Assembly: GCA_902805475.1 (NCBI GenBank)
Contig: CADCSX010000003.1
Location: 1,116,001-1,180,000 of the forward strand
DNA length: 64,000 nt
Direction: 5' to 3'
From: Entonaema liquescens
Lineage: Eukaryota; Ascomycota; Sordariomycetes; Xylariales; Xylariaceae
Part shown: positions 21,929 through 32,956 of the stretch, piece by piece
Layout of the letters: the number at the start of each line of letters is the position of its first letter
Numbering within the stretch: position 1 is the stretch's first letter
The notes under the pieces: generated by a model
What the model was told of the DNA's origin: nothing
Databases searched by the model: none
What the model saw: only the letters and a program-made list of their open reading frames with translations
Program-made: the position numbers and the translations under genes

Positions 21929-23974
21929 ATGGTATTATTAGCTCGCCCCCTTTCCTCCTGCTGCATTCGTCCCATATCTACGCGGGCATTCTCAGCAGCA
22001 GCTCGTTCTGTCCGCAATGCTCGGCCTTGCATGCCGCTGCGCGCTGATCTGACGTCACGCGCGGCCCTGGCATCCAAGAGTTCGCCAGCGACCCTACCCA
22101 ATCCTCTATCATTACGAGTTCCTGCTTCGACGCGTTTACTAACTACGCAACGTGAAAAGGTCAAAGTTCTATTAGTCCTATACGATGGAGGCAAGCATGC
22201 CGAAGAGGTGAGTGACGAAGAAAAAAAAAAGAAATTTCATACAAACACTCCTATTGCTCAATTCCAATATGACGTTTTTACTTTTCTTTTTTAAAATCAC
22301 ATTTCCTACTCCAACTCCTAAACTTCACTCTCTTATACCTCTTTTGCCGTCTCCCCGCAATGCCGTTTCTTGCCATAAGCAAGCAGTTCGTCCAATAGCG
22401 ATGAACTGACGCGTCATTGGCTGAAACGTGCATGCAATAGTCTGTGTTTGGTAACCAAAGATGGGCGGCAGATGTAAAGGTTGAAGAAAGAGGGGAGGGT
22501 GAAAAGGGAAAAGGGGCAAGGGGCAAGGGGATGAGGGGTAATTGAAAACCCCAAAGTTCCAAAGTTCCAAAGTTCCAAAGTTCCAAAGTTCCAAAGTCTC
22601 AATCACGATCCATCTTTTTGTTACTTTAGACACTCTCTCCACTTTACAACATTAAAACTAACCTATCTTTCTTCCACCCAATTATAGGTGCCCGAGCTAC
22701 TGGGAACGACCGAAAACGAACTTGGTATCCGAAAATGGCTCGAAGACCAGGGTCACACCCTCGTTACCACATCCGACAAGGAGGGAGAGAACTCCACCTT
22801 CGACAAGGAGCTCGTAGACGCTGAGATCATTATTACCACTCCGTATGTGACCTCACTGTCTCTTTAACAACGTCCCCCCTCCTCCCCCTTTCTCCTTCGA
22901 GAATAATAGTTTCAATATCGTAATATCAATAAGCTCGGGTGGAGAAAAAGAAGCAAAATACTATAATTAATTATATGATTGGGGATATACTTGCATATAG
23001 AAGACTAAGACTAACACACACGGTAGCTTCCACCCAGGTTACCTAACCGCCGAGCGATTGGCCAAGGCTAAGAAGCTGAAGCTCGCTATCACAGCCGGTA
23101 TTGGATCCGATCATGTGGACCTCAACGCGGCGAACAAGACGAACGGCGGTATCACGGTGGCCGAAGTGACCGGCTCCAACGTCGTGTCGGTAGCCGAGCA
23201 CGTGGTGATGACAATCCTAGTACTAGTCCGCAACTTCGTGCCTGCGCACGAGATGATCGAGGCCGGTGAGTGGGAAGTCGCCGCCGCGGCGAAGAACGAG
23301 TACGACCTGGAGAACAAGGTCGTCGGTACCGTCGCCGTCGGCCGCATCGGCGAGCGTGTCCTGCGCCGCCTCAAGGCCTTCGACTGCAAGGAGCTCCTGT
23401 ACTACGACTACCAGCCCCTGAAGCCCGAGGTCGAGAAGGAGATTGGCTGTCGCCGCGTCGACAGCCTCGAGGAGATGCTTGGCCAGTGCGATGTCGTCAC
23501 CATCAACTGCCCTCTGCACGAGAAGACCCGCGGCCTGTTCAACAAGGACCTCATCGCTAAGATGAAGCCTGGTGAGTCCACACACATCTCTCCCCGACTC
23601 CCGTATAATACTAATTAATATGCACAGGTTCATGGCTGATCAACACCGCCCGTGGCGCCATCGTCGTCAAGGAAGATGTTGCGGAGGCTCTTAAGTCGGG
23701 CCACCTACGAGGCTACGGTGGTGACGTGTGGTTCCCCCAGCCGGCGCCCAAGGACCACGTTCTGCGATACGCCAAGAACCCCTTCGGCGGCGGTAACGCC
23801 ATGGTTCCCCACATGTCCGGCACATCGATCGATGCCCAGAAGCGGTACGCCGCCGGCACCAAGGCGATCCTCGACAGCTACCTCTCCGGCCGCCACGACT
23901 ACCGCCTTGAGGACTTGATCGTCAAGGACGGCGACTACGTCACCAAGGCTTACGGTCAGCGAAACAAGGCTTAA
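21929..23974 (+). CDS. fdh: NAD-dependent formate dehydrogenase, mitochondrial
   Basis: Four exons: 21929-22207, 22688-22842, 23027-23571 and 23628-23974, giving 441 residues. Introns are 480, 184 and 56 bp, each with GT-AG ends and an ACTAA-type branch. The enzyme oxidises formate to CO2 with NAD+. The catalytic part starts near residue 75 (VKVLLVLYDGGKHAEE) and shows the D-2-hydroxyacid dehydrogenase fold: ITAGIGSDHVDLNAAN, the Rossmann loop GTVAVGRIGERVLRRL, NCPLHEKTRGLFN, the catalytic Arg in NTARGAIVVKEDVAEAL, GGDVWFPQPAPKDH and the catalytic His in VPHMSGTS. The first 74 residues are rich in Arg, Ser and Ala with almost no acids, a typical mitochondrial presequence. The unusually long first intron carries an 8-bp tandem repeat. 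A GAA-rich run follows the stop codon at about 23,999-24,016. Confidence 0.95.
22553..22600 (+). repeat. 8-bp tandem repeat (AAAGTTCC)n in fdh intron 1
   Basis: Five perfect AAAGTTCC units at 22553-22592 are followed by one degenerate unit (AAAGTCTC). They lie in the 480-bp first intron of fdh, downstream of a purine-rich GGGGCAAG stretch. Copy number probably varies between strains. Confidence 0.9.
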
Positions 23975-24627
23975 GCGTAACTGCTACAGGGTTAAAAGAA
24001 GAAGAAGAAGAAGAACAGTGTACGTGGCAGGTCAGGCTTTCCGGGAGATATAATATTAAACTTTTGTATGACACTTTACTATTACTACCTACTACCAAGT
24101 CCCCAATAGTGGGAAGGGATGAGATTATGGGAAGGACGATAGCCGGTTGGTTCTTCGGCTTTGCAGATAGTTGTATGTATGTATTTAACGAGCAACGCTA
24201 TATGGAAACCTATGAACCTCTCATCCGGGGACGGATAATGGCTAGATAGTCTTATAATAGCAGCATAGCCAATATTTTTTGAACAACAACCAAAACAGCT
24301 CCTGTACTACTAAAAGTTGCATATGTCTTAAAGCCACCATCCATACTTTAAGCCCCTTGTGACCAAACCTCCCAACGAATAGACAATAGCATCCCACAAC
24401 CACCTGATTGAAGTCCAGTACCTCTTATGTAAGTGGCTACCGCTAGTCCCGTTTCCTAGACTCAAATGGGACAAAGCCTTAGCTGACCCCCTCTCCCGCC
24501 CAGCGCAGCTTCGGGTCGCTGACGTATCGTTTACACCACCTACCGCACCATAACGGGGTCATAACGTATCGTTGTCGTCAGAGACTTGGTGATTAGTCTC
24601 TCTCTTTCGCTCTTAACAAAAGAACAC

Positions 24628-24630
<3 letters not shown>

Positions 24631-24675
<45 letters not shown>
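24631..24675. repeat. (AC)22 microsatellite
   Basis: Forty-five bases of uninterrupted AC dinucleotide repeat lie about 350 bp upstream of the metallothionein start codon. Confidence 0.95.
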
Positions 24676-24676
<1 letters not shown>

Positions 24677-24830
24677 GTCCAACTCCCCCCATCACCAGTT
24701 AGTTACCTATGTACCCTCGTACAAGTTACCCAGGGGCTTATTCCCGAAAGAGGTCCTTTCGTTGTAGTCAAGTAAGTTATGTAAAACAATTAGGTTAGGT
24801 TACTAGTTATCAAGGGAGGTAATCCAGCGG

Positions 24831-24840
24831 TATATAAATA
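24831..24840 (+). promoter_or_regulatory. TATA box of metallothionein gene
   Basis: TATATAAATA lies 181 bp upstream of the metallothionein ATG. A strong TATA element is expected for a highly inducible metal-response gene. No copper- or metal-response element could be assigned with confidence. Confidence 0.45.
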
Positions 24841-25020
24841 GTCCTCCATTCCGCCTACCTTGATGGCCAACTTTTCCCATTCTCGACATAACCCATCCGA
24901 CCAATTAGGGAAGTGAACAGCGCCTATTGCAACATAGTCGCTACCGATTACAACTTGCATTACTACTTCTGTCATATAACTTTTGTTTGCTTTAACCAAG
25001 CAGCCCAATAACACGACGCA

Positions 25021-25220
25021 ATGGCTTGCAACTGCAACAACGCCGGCTCCTGCACCTGCGCCACCTCCGGCACCTGTGCGTGCGAGCAGAACTGCGGATG
25101 CGCAAACTGCCCTGTCAGTTACCCCTAAACAAATCTCCTATTCGCCGCCCTATTTCTACATGTACCCTGATATCACGTACTCGTTACCTATACTAACCCC
25201 CGTAATAGAAGAAGAACTAA
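25021..25220 (+). CDS. Metallothionein, 34 residues, two exons
   Basis: Exon 1 is 25021-25113 (31 codons) and exon 2 is 25209-25220 (Lys-Lys-Asn-stop). The 95-bp intron starts GTCAGT, has a perfect TACTAAC branch site and ends AATAG, and it falls between codons. The protein has nine cysteines in 34 residues, four of them pairs of Cys-x-Cys (CNC, CTC, CAC, CGC) plus a final Cys before Pro-Lys-Lys-Asn, and no aromatic residues, as in short fungal copper metallothioneins. It would bind Cu(I) or Zn/Cd in the cytosol and buffer metal stress. Without splicing the frame would end as CPVSYP, also a viable 34-residue protein, but the Lys-rich ending and consensus intron favour splicing. The gene is convergent with TOF1. 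Confidence 0.88.
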
Positions 25221-25631
25221 ACACCCACCCCGCTCCCCTATTCTTCGCTTCGACAAGTTCGACTATAAGAGCCTGCGGATTATTATGACGGGAATTGGAA
25301 GAAGGATGCTATTAAACCCTACCAATCCTTAAAGAACAAGTTTATAAAGCTATTCATGTAAATAGTTAAACGCTCTACCTTTTATAGCTGGATTTGGATG
25401 TGGCCAGCAGGTATCTCGGGGTAGTTCTAGTCATTCCTTAATAACACAAATATTCCAATTATGCAGCACAGTACTCCACGTGCCATTAGTCAATAAACAA
25501 CTCGAATAGTCGTTGTGAATATACAGGTTCCGGTCATTAAACTTGCCTGTTTATGCGTCGTCCATAACATATCCCGGCCTATGCTAAACCACGCCACAAC
25601 GCCAACTATGCAAAGTATCCCAGCCTAATCA
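25221..25631. other. Convergent intergenic region
   Basis: This 411-bp stretch separates the 3' ends of the metallothionein (+) and TOF1 (-) genes. Nothing beyond likely 3' UTR sequence is seen. Confidence 0.5.
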
Positions 25632-28600
25632 TTAGTCTTCTTCGTCGCTGCTATCAACAATAAATCCCGCCCTAGCCCGCCGCCTCGTAGGTGCTTTCGT
25701 GGCAGGCTCATCGTCGTCCTCCGCGTCTGCCATCTCAACATCTGCATTGCTCGCGGGCGGGGCTGAGCTAGGCGGCTCCTTTGATAGCCGCCTCCTCTTC
25801 GCGCTCGATACTGAGCCTGCACGTGGACTCGACGACAACGGCGTATCATCCGTTCCCGAAGCGCCATTTCTTCTCCCTTCGCCCTCGTCTTCATCTTCAT
25901 CCTCTGACCCTTGCGGCAGGATAAGATCGTCGTCATTGTCGCTCTCGTGATTCAGTAGCTCCTGCGCCTTTCGCTTTTCAACCTGCTTCGGGGCGGCAGA
26001 CGTTGTGACCGCGACTGCACTGTGTGCCGCGGCGGCATTCTGTCGCTGTCGGATGCGCTCTTCGTTGGCGTAAAATTCGGCCCAACGCTCCCCGTCGTCA
26101 TCCGATTCATCATCACTCGCGTGCACGTACAAGTCGCTCTTGAACCGTCGTGCTTTAGCTTTCTCGCGCTCCTTGCGCGCACGCGCCTTCTCTTCTAGTT
26201 GCTCTTCGCTAGGCTCTTCCGCATCGCTACCGCGTCGTCGGCGCCGTCGCGTCTTCTTCGGCTTATCTAAGAATTCGTCTGCTACTTTTCTTGCCGTTGG
26301 ACCACCCGCGGGGAAGAGGATTTCGTCGTCATCATCGGCGGACCCACCATCATCGTCGTCAAACACTGCCTTCTTTCGTACTGCCGCCTTCCTCCTTAAT
26401 TGGTCCTCGGCTAGCTTGCCGTCGTCGAAAGTTGGTGGACTAAACTCGGCCTTCTTGATCAAGTCTAGGGAATCCTGTATCTGGTCGGCTGTCACATGTG
26501 GCGGGATGACCCAAGCAGACTCAGGCGTCTCGTCCACACTTGGAACAAGCCGTTCAAAACCAACGAGCTTCATGAGAAGTCGAAGATGAGAATTCTTGAA
26601 CATGGCAGTGCTGCGGGCATCATTATCCGGGCGTATAGCTAATAAACCTATTGTTAGTTATAATTCATTAGAAACAGAGTAGGGAAACCTACAAATAGGG
26701 GGAGATTCTTTAGGCGGGTTCTCTTCATTCTGCTGCTCGCCTTCCTTCTCACCTCCTTCTATTGAGGGCATTGCCTTGTCGGCTGCTTCCCAGGCCCTCT
26801 TTTCGGTTTCTGCTGCGGATAGCTGGCCTTTGACCCAGTTAATATGGTCACCCAAATTTTTATCCAGTAGAACGCCGACAGCAATTGCAATTTGCTGATC
26901 CCGCTCCACGATATGTCGGAACTCTAATTCAGCCCCTGGTTTGGGTTGTGATGTAGATAGAGTTTGCTTTTCGTAACCAAACTCCAAATAATGCGCTGTA
27001 GCATTGATCTTCGAGAACAGCATTTCAATGATCAACTGAGGCCGCTCCTCGACCTTGCGAATACACTTCTTGAGGATCTGTTTCGATAGTTCCTCCCATT
27101 CCTTGTACATTGAGGAACTCTTATCCAGAGGTTCCTGGCCCTTGATCATGCTGTAGAATAGTTGTATAATGTCAATTCGAAAGAGCATGACACTCATGTT
27201 CTGCTTAAAGGCAATACGATAAAAGTAACGATGCGCCCGCTTTAGCTGAGAATCATTAAGGTCCTGGTAGTATTTAGTGAATTTCACAAACGTATCCACC
27301 ACACCTTGAGGAGTAAACCGATTCGCAAAGCGGTTGAAGTCGAACTTCCGCTCGCTAGACGTTCGCTCGGCATTCGCCTGGTCGTTCTCGGAATCATCTT
27401 CCTCTTCCACGGGATTCTCTTCGTCCTCCCCGGCGACTTTCGCAGCCTTCTTCTTTTTCCTGACGCGCCGTCTTGACCGCACCTGCATATCCACGTTCTG
27501 TTTCGAATACGCTTCTAGAACGCGAAGGTAGGTATGTGTAAGCTCGGTGCAGGCATCGAGATACTCGAATCCTTGGTCATTATAATTCCTTGCGATATTC
27601 GCTATTCTGTCATGTGTCTCCTCTTCGTAGAAAATACGGCTAAGAGTGTTCTCTGCGATCTCTTCGTCTTCCTCATTCCCCGACTCTGACATTTCTTGAA
27701 TTGTCAAAAGAATCTGGGTGAAACATCGCATAGCAGCACACAGCTCTTGCCAACGCTTGCTCTCTAACGCATCCCCGATGGCCCTATTCAATGTGATAAA
27801 CATTTGTTGATTTAGTACGCCAGCGACGAGGTTAAATGAAGTAATATCTTCGGTACTAGCTGACTTGCGATCCTTCACAGCCTTCTTTCGTGCTCTTTCC
27901 GCTTCTAGAAACCAGGATACGAGATAGAAGAATTGGCGCGAGTGATATTCGAAGACATAGTCCTTTTGCTCGTCAATCTTCTTCCGGATATGCTGAAAGA
28001 GAGGATTGAAACCAGAATCCAGGAATTCTTCCACAAAACCTTTGAGCTGTTGCCGCGCTCTAGCGTTCAGAGATACGGGAGGACCCAGATCCTTCGGCTC
28101 CATTTCCTCTTTTCTTGGTCTTCGTGGGGGTCGATATACCTTGCTGCTATCCATCTTATGTTGTCTCCTCGCCGCATCCAGTAAGGCATCCTGACCGCTA
28201 ACAGTTGACACTTTGCCGTCACCTCGATCCACCCAGACCATAGTCCCCCATCGATTATGCCTAGACGGAGCCTTTCGATTGTAAGGCCGGTGCATTGCCG
28301 CTTCTTTATTCATCATGGCTGTGAGTTCATTCGACTGCGCCTTGCTAAGCTGCTTCTCATCCATGAATAGTTTAGAAACATCAACACGCTTAACTAGATG
28401 GAAGATGATCTCCATCACGATGATGCCTTCCTGGTTGAAATCTTCCCCCATATTCGAGGCAATCGTAAGAAGAGTTAGTAGAATGTCTTGGTATGAAAAC
28501 GCATCAATCAGAGCCGATCGTGAGATCTGAGATTCGTCATCATCATATTTAATGCCAGGGGGTGGTGATATCAAGGCAACATTTCGTAGGAATAGTAAGA

Positions 28601-29207
28601 TCAGCTTGATAATTCCTTCGTCACGTCCAGATCGCTCGCTACGAGATAGAGCCATAGAGGGCAACGCAACTCGCACAGCGGTGTGGAGAATCTGGGCAGC
28701 ATCGAAGTTTATTATAGAACGCTTGTAACCGACCTGGGCAAGTTGCAGCACGGGTAGATGTCGATGGTGGTTGACGGTCATCTGGTCGAGATCCCGCTCT
28801 AACGGCCATGTCAATGGTACCATAATCTCAAAGCATGCCAGAGCAGCTCTCGACCTAAACTTGTTGTTTGTCTCGTTTTCTGTCCAAGAAGCAACAATAT
28901 GTAGTAAGTCACCATCGATTATGTTCGCTTCGGCTAAGCATCGTGCAACATCCATTCGGTTCGTTTTCTCGTCGTAGAAGCGAATCCATTTCTTGATATC
29001 ACGTAAAACCTCCAGGGCGGAGTCTCCAAGTACGTATCGACCATCATCGTCGGCGCTGAAACCACCAAGCTACACCATAGTGATTAGTCTTTCTTGCTAG
29101 TGAAAGAGGTTGCGACAGAAATTACTAACAGCTGAGACGAGACTGTTGATGTGCGCCCGAACTTCGGGATGGACTACATCAGTAGTAGTACCATCTGAAG
29201 CCTCCAT
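25632..29207 (-). CDS. TOF1: TOF1/Swi1 (Timeless) replication fork protection factor
   Basis: Three exons: 29207-29130, 29069-26693 and 26647-25632, giving 1156 residues. Introns are 60 bp (GTTAGT, GACTAAT branch, TAG) and 45 bp (GTAGGT, AACTAAC branch, TAG). The N-terminal part reads as the TIMELESS domain (YVLGDSALEVLRDIKKWIRF, then ALACFEIMVPLTWPLERD), with the family-typical segments NRWGTMVWVDRGDGKVSTV and HSRQFFYLVSWFLEAER. A later block, RPDNDARSTAMFKNSHLRLL, lies just after intron 2. The C-terminal 250 residues are highly charged with Asp/Glu runs and Lys/Arg patches, consistent with nuclear import and phosphorylation. The protein partners Csm3/Swi3, stabilises stalled forks and mediates the S-phase checkpoint. 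Its promoter has a pair of ACGCGT boxes, fitting S-phase expression. Confidence 0.93.
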
Positions 29208-29605
29208 ATTGGCTATGAGGAATCTTTTCCTTACGCCAGAGTTTTTATCGTGATTCAATCTTGAATAGTCGTCATTAACGCCAAGAAGGGGAAGGCTTGA
29301 ACTGATATAAATTGAAAACGCGTCGGACGCGTTTTAATTTACGGATTGACGCGCCAACGCTTCTTCCAATTGGAGTGGGGCCGAGGGGTCTTGCTAGTTG
29401 GCTCGTGCGCTATACTACAGGTATCTATGTACCTAAGTCACATAAAACTGTGGCACCTATGTAGATCGATAGCCCCACATATATCCGTAGCCCGAGGCTA
29501 TCCGGTAACTGGCCGGCCCATTCCTCAGCTTTAACTTATCTTAAGTCTTCACAACTCATAACTTACATCCACATCGGTGTTAGAGTATCATCCTAATATA
29601 ACACA
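29208..29605. promoter_or_regulatory. Shared bidirectional promoter of TOF1 and HADH
   Basis: The 398 bp between the start codons of TOF1 (-) and the 3-hydroxyacyl-CoA dehydrogenase (+) must contain both promoters. The main visible element is the palindromic ACGCGT pair at 29315-29335, which is nearer TOF1. A further GACGCGCC lies at about 29348-29355. Confidence 0.6.
29315..29335. promoter_or_regulatory. Palindromic double MluI cell-cycle box (MCB)
   Basis: A perfect inverted repeat has arms AAAACGCGTC and GACGCGTTTT around a single G. Each arm contains ACGCGT, the core site of the MBF (Mbp1/Res-Swi6) factor that drives G1/S genes in fungi. It is 108 bp upstream of the TOF1 start, so periodic S-phase expression of TOF1 is a reasonable inference. 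Confidence 0.6.
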
Positions 29606-30694
29606 ATGGCAAGTGCAATTGGAAGAATAAGAGCTTCTCAGCTCAGCCGTCAGATTAGACACTTTAGCTCCAGCTCAGCTCGATATGCTGCTGAGGTAAA
29701 GAGTCTAGGAGTCTTAGGCGCGGGTCAAATGGTAAGCTTCCATTGCTTCCTTCACATGTGATCCGAGACATTCGCGACTCAGCTCACACTTTCTCAGGGA
29801 CTAGGTATCGCCTTGGTGGCTGCTCAGAAAGCTGGTGTTCCTGTTACACTCGTAGACTCGTCGCAAGCTTCACTTGATAAAGGAATTGGTTTTGCAGGTT
29901 CGTCGTATCATTCCCAATCAGCCCATTCATTCAGTATAAACTTGAGTACTGAGTAATATCCAGAGAAGCTCCTATCCAAAGATGTTTCCAAATCACGAAT
30001 TACGCAAGAGCAGGCGGATGAAGCAAGGTCTCGGCTCTTCCCGACAACGGCTATTGAAGAGCTCTCGAAGGTCGACTTTGTAATTGAGGCTGTACCGGAG
30101 ATTCCGCAGTTGAAGTTTGACATATTCTCCAAGCTTGCTGAAGTCTGTCCAAAGCACGCTATCTTAGCAACTAACACGTCGTCAATCTCTATCACGAAGA
30201 TTGCCGCAGCGACTACCAAGGACCCTACCGACACATCGGCAAGTTCTCGCGTGGTATCCACCCACTTTATGAATCCGGTGCCTATACAAAAGGGTGTCGA
30301 GATCATTAGCGGGTTACAGACGAGTTCTGAGACCCTCGAGACCGCTATTGCCTTTTGCAAGGCTATGGGGAAGATTCCCTCTGTATCTGCTGATTCCCCA
30401 GGATTCTTGGCAAACCGCATCTTGATGCCCTATATCAACGAAGCGGTGATATGCTTAGAGACCGGTGTTGGTGACCGGGATTCTATCGATGCCATCATGA
30501 AGAACGGCACGAACGTACCGATGGGGCCGCTCCAACTAGCCGACTTTATTGGACTCGACACATGCTTAGCTATCATGAAGGTTCTTCATCAGGAGACAGG
30601 GGACTCAAAATACCGACCGAGTGTGCTTCTCGCTAAGATGGTAGATGCTGGCTGGTTAGGGAAGAAGAGCGGGAAAGGTTTTTATGACTATTAA
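29606..30694 (+). CDS. Mitochondrial 3-hydroxyacyl-CoA dehydrogenase
   Basis: Three exons: 29606-29731, 29798-29897 and 29964-30694, giving 318 residues; both 66-bp introns start GTAAGC or GTTCGT and end CAG. The enzyme oxidises L-3-hydroxyacyl-CoA (or 3-hydroxybutyryl-CoA) with NAD+. Residues 1-28 form an Arg/Ser-rich presequence (RASQLSRQIRHFSSSSARY). The NAD loop is LGVLGAGQMGLGIAL, the active-site His176 lies in VSTHFMNPVP, and ADSPGFLANRIL and GPLQLADFIGLDTCL belong to the C-terminal 3HCDH domain, which ends GKKSGKGFYDY. Length matches mitochondrial HADH. A role in short-chain beta-oxidation or butanoate metabolism is expected. Confidence 0.93.
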
Positions 30695-32956
30695 ATAAGC
30701 AGAACCCCAAAAGCCATGGCATTATATATTTGTATCTAAGTATTATCTTGTCACGAGTTTTGTCGCTTGAATAAGCAGGCGCATTGGCCGAAGTCGAGAG
30801 CATCATGGAAAACATACCAATTGAAAGATACTATTAAGTAACTGCCTACCTAGGTAGGCATTCATCGATATCAAGTATCGTTCCTTAGTCGTGTCGATCT
30901 AGGAATACGTCCGTTGCTATTCGTAGCTGATATATCGAGAAGCGTCAGTAATAAGAGGTTCCCAGATATAGATAAGTAGACGTAAAAGAATTTACTCCAA
31001 GGCCGCCTCAGATCACCATGATATCAACACTCTAAGATTCAGAATAGAAAATTTCGCTTAATTTTCATCATAAACAGCACAAGGTACCAGATATGGTTTT
31101 GTAAATAAAAAGATACTTGCTTCATTTCTAGTCTCCTACACCAAACTTCCTAAGCCCATAGAGAGGTCAAAAAATTCAAGGATTATTAGGATGTCTGAAG
31201 TTAGCCGGTTTTGGCTGGCTCCTAGAACGGTTTATGGATGAGTTAGCACTTATCCAATAAGACAATATGGTACACAAAAGCAAGCAAAGACAAGGAAACA
31301 AATCTCAGATGGAATGAGTAAATTCGGGTCATGCACTCCTTTATAGGGCCTTCCAGGAAAGAAACTTAACATCATGGATATGCATCACTCATACTGTGTT
31401 GGGAACCGGGGGCGTGTTCAATACTTACCATATCATGGCAGCTAGGCAGGTAGTCTGGTGCATCAGAAATCTGGGTGCGTAAAGCACAGCGGTAGAAGTA
31501 TAACGATAATATTCAAGGCGCTACAAGATATATAATAGCGATAGGTTGTCCCAAGTGCCTTATGGTGAGAATGTTGCATCTTGCATGCAGTTTAGTGGCA
31601 TGCAGTGTTAGAGTAACAGGACACTTGATAAGTAATAAGTGATGGAAGAGAGGCTACCAGTCAACAATATTTCTTGGGTTTACTTGCCCTTAGAGGCAAG
31701 CAATGTTGGCCAGATATTTCGTCACTAAAGTAACCACAAGTCATACGAATTCGTTGCTTAGGTGGGCACCTAAATAATTATATATTCGTTTCTAAAGCAC
31801 CTACACCCGTTGTCTATCTTAGGTGATCATCCGGCTTTGGGATTCTAAACTTTCAATAAAAGGCAGCAAGAAGATTTAATCATATCAGTTTCTAGATTTC
31901 TTTGGTCTGAGTGATCAGTCACTGGACTTTTTACCAAAACACTGCACAAAATATAAGGCAACAAAACGGAGTCCCAACAAATCTCTTCTAAGAGCTCTTT
32001 TTTCTAAGTAATAAATCCAAAGGTAAATGTTAAGTATTCAATTCGTTTGATATGTGCAACGAACATTCAAAGAGCGTAAAGGACATGTAAAGATGCCTGA
32101 GAAGCAGTCCAAAGGCTACATACCTACTTCTAACATGACTGTAAAAGGGGGCCTGCACCGATATCTAAAATCTTCCCTGTGGCTTTCCGTGCTTTTCTTT
32201 CTAATTATGACTGTTCAAGTGTTACTCCGGTTTCTGAGTTATTATTTCTTGCGTCCCTTGCAGTTGTAAGCTACGGCATTTAATCAAATATGTTGGAACA
32301 CGTTTAGAACAAAGGGCACTTCCATGATGTTTGTACCAACAAATCATCATCACTTCACACATAGCAAGAGTAATCACATTATGATTTGACGTCTTCATAT
32401 TTATAGCTCGACTCAACTGCCTCATCCGCGAAGAGTAAAGCCGACCTTCTAAGTTCGCGCTATCTGGGTATCGTCACCATTCAGCACCTCGATTCCTCCT
32501 TTCACTTCAAAAAATCATCGAGATTCCTCATGCCCCCTCTCCCCATTGCCCTATTACAAATAAAAACTATAGTTGAAGAAGAAAAAACGGACGAAAAGAA
32601 AAGAAAATCCTTCTAGCTTGCCTGAGTAGGCTGCTCTTTAGACCCCTGGTCGATAAGTGGTATGCAGGTATATACAAGCAAGATCTGTAAGTCTTCTTGT
32701 TATGCGACTCGAGATAATTACATACAAACGGGCCGCGGGCCGAGCAGTGACGCAAACGAGATATATTGTCTAAGCTGATGGGTGGTACGGTACTGTGCGT
32801 GAGCTACCGAGACCCCTCGCTCGTCTGTGTCTATTTTTCCTGTCTTCGGTTTGCAAGCGCGCTCCTCAGCATTAAGTTCTCTGCACCGCGTACCGGATGC
32901 GTTATTAGATGAAAAAGCTTCCTATTTACAAAACCCCAGTGTGTGTATCGAGACGC
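30695..32956. other. Convergent intergenic region (2.3 kb)
   Basis: This long gap lies between the 3' ends of HADH (+) and the ferritin-like gene (-). It contains an 18-bp perfect palindrome at 30843-30860 and a 58-codon ATG frame at 32093-32269 with one hydrophobic stretch, not strong enough to call as a gene. No tRNA, repeat array or transposon ends were seen. Confidence 0.45.
30843..30860. repeat. 18-bp perfect palindrome
   Basis: TGCCTACCTAGGTAGGCA is identical to its reverse complement. It belongs to the family of TAGGTA/TACCTA words scattered through the intergenic DNA of this window. Confidence 0.85.

Larger units (their letters stand above)
23975..25020. other. Intergenic region between fdh and metallothionein
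   Basis: It holds the fdh 3' UTR, a 45-bp AC microsatellite and the metallothionein promoter. No other gene was recognised; the open frame at 24064-24249 has no coding features. Confidence 0.5.

Noticed and set aside
23330..23350. Altered Rossmann motif in formate dehydrogenase (Ala for the first Gly of GxGxxG)
   Set aside because: GTVAVGRIG, or GTVAAGRIG in a bacterial enzyme, is as I recall normal in active formate dehydrogenases, so it is not a defect.
24983..25288. 101-codon open frame over the metallothionein
   Set aside because: It is an out-of-frame shadow. The Cys-x-Cys frame with a consensus intron is far more convincing.
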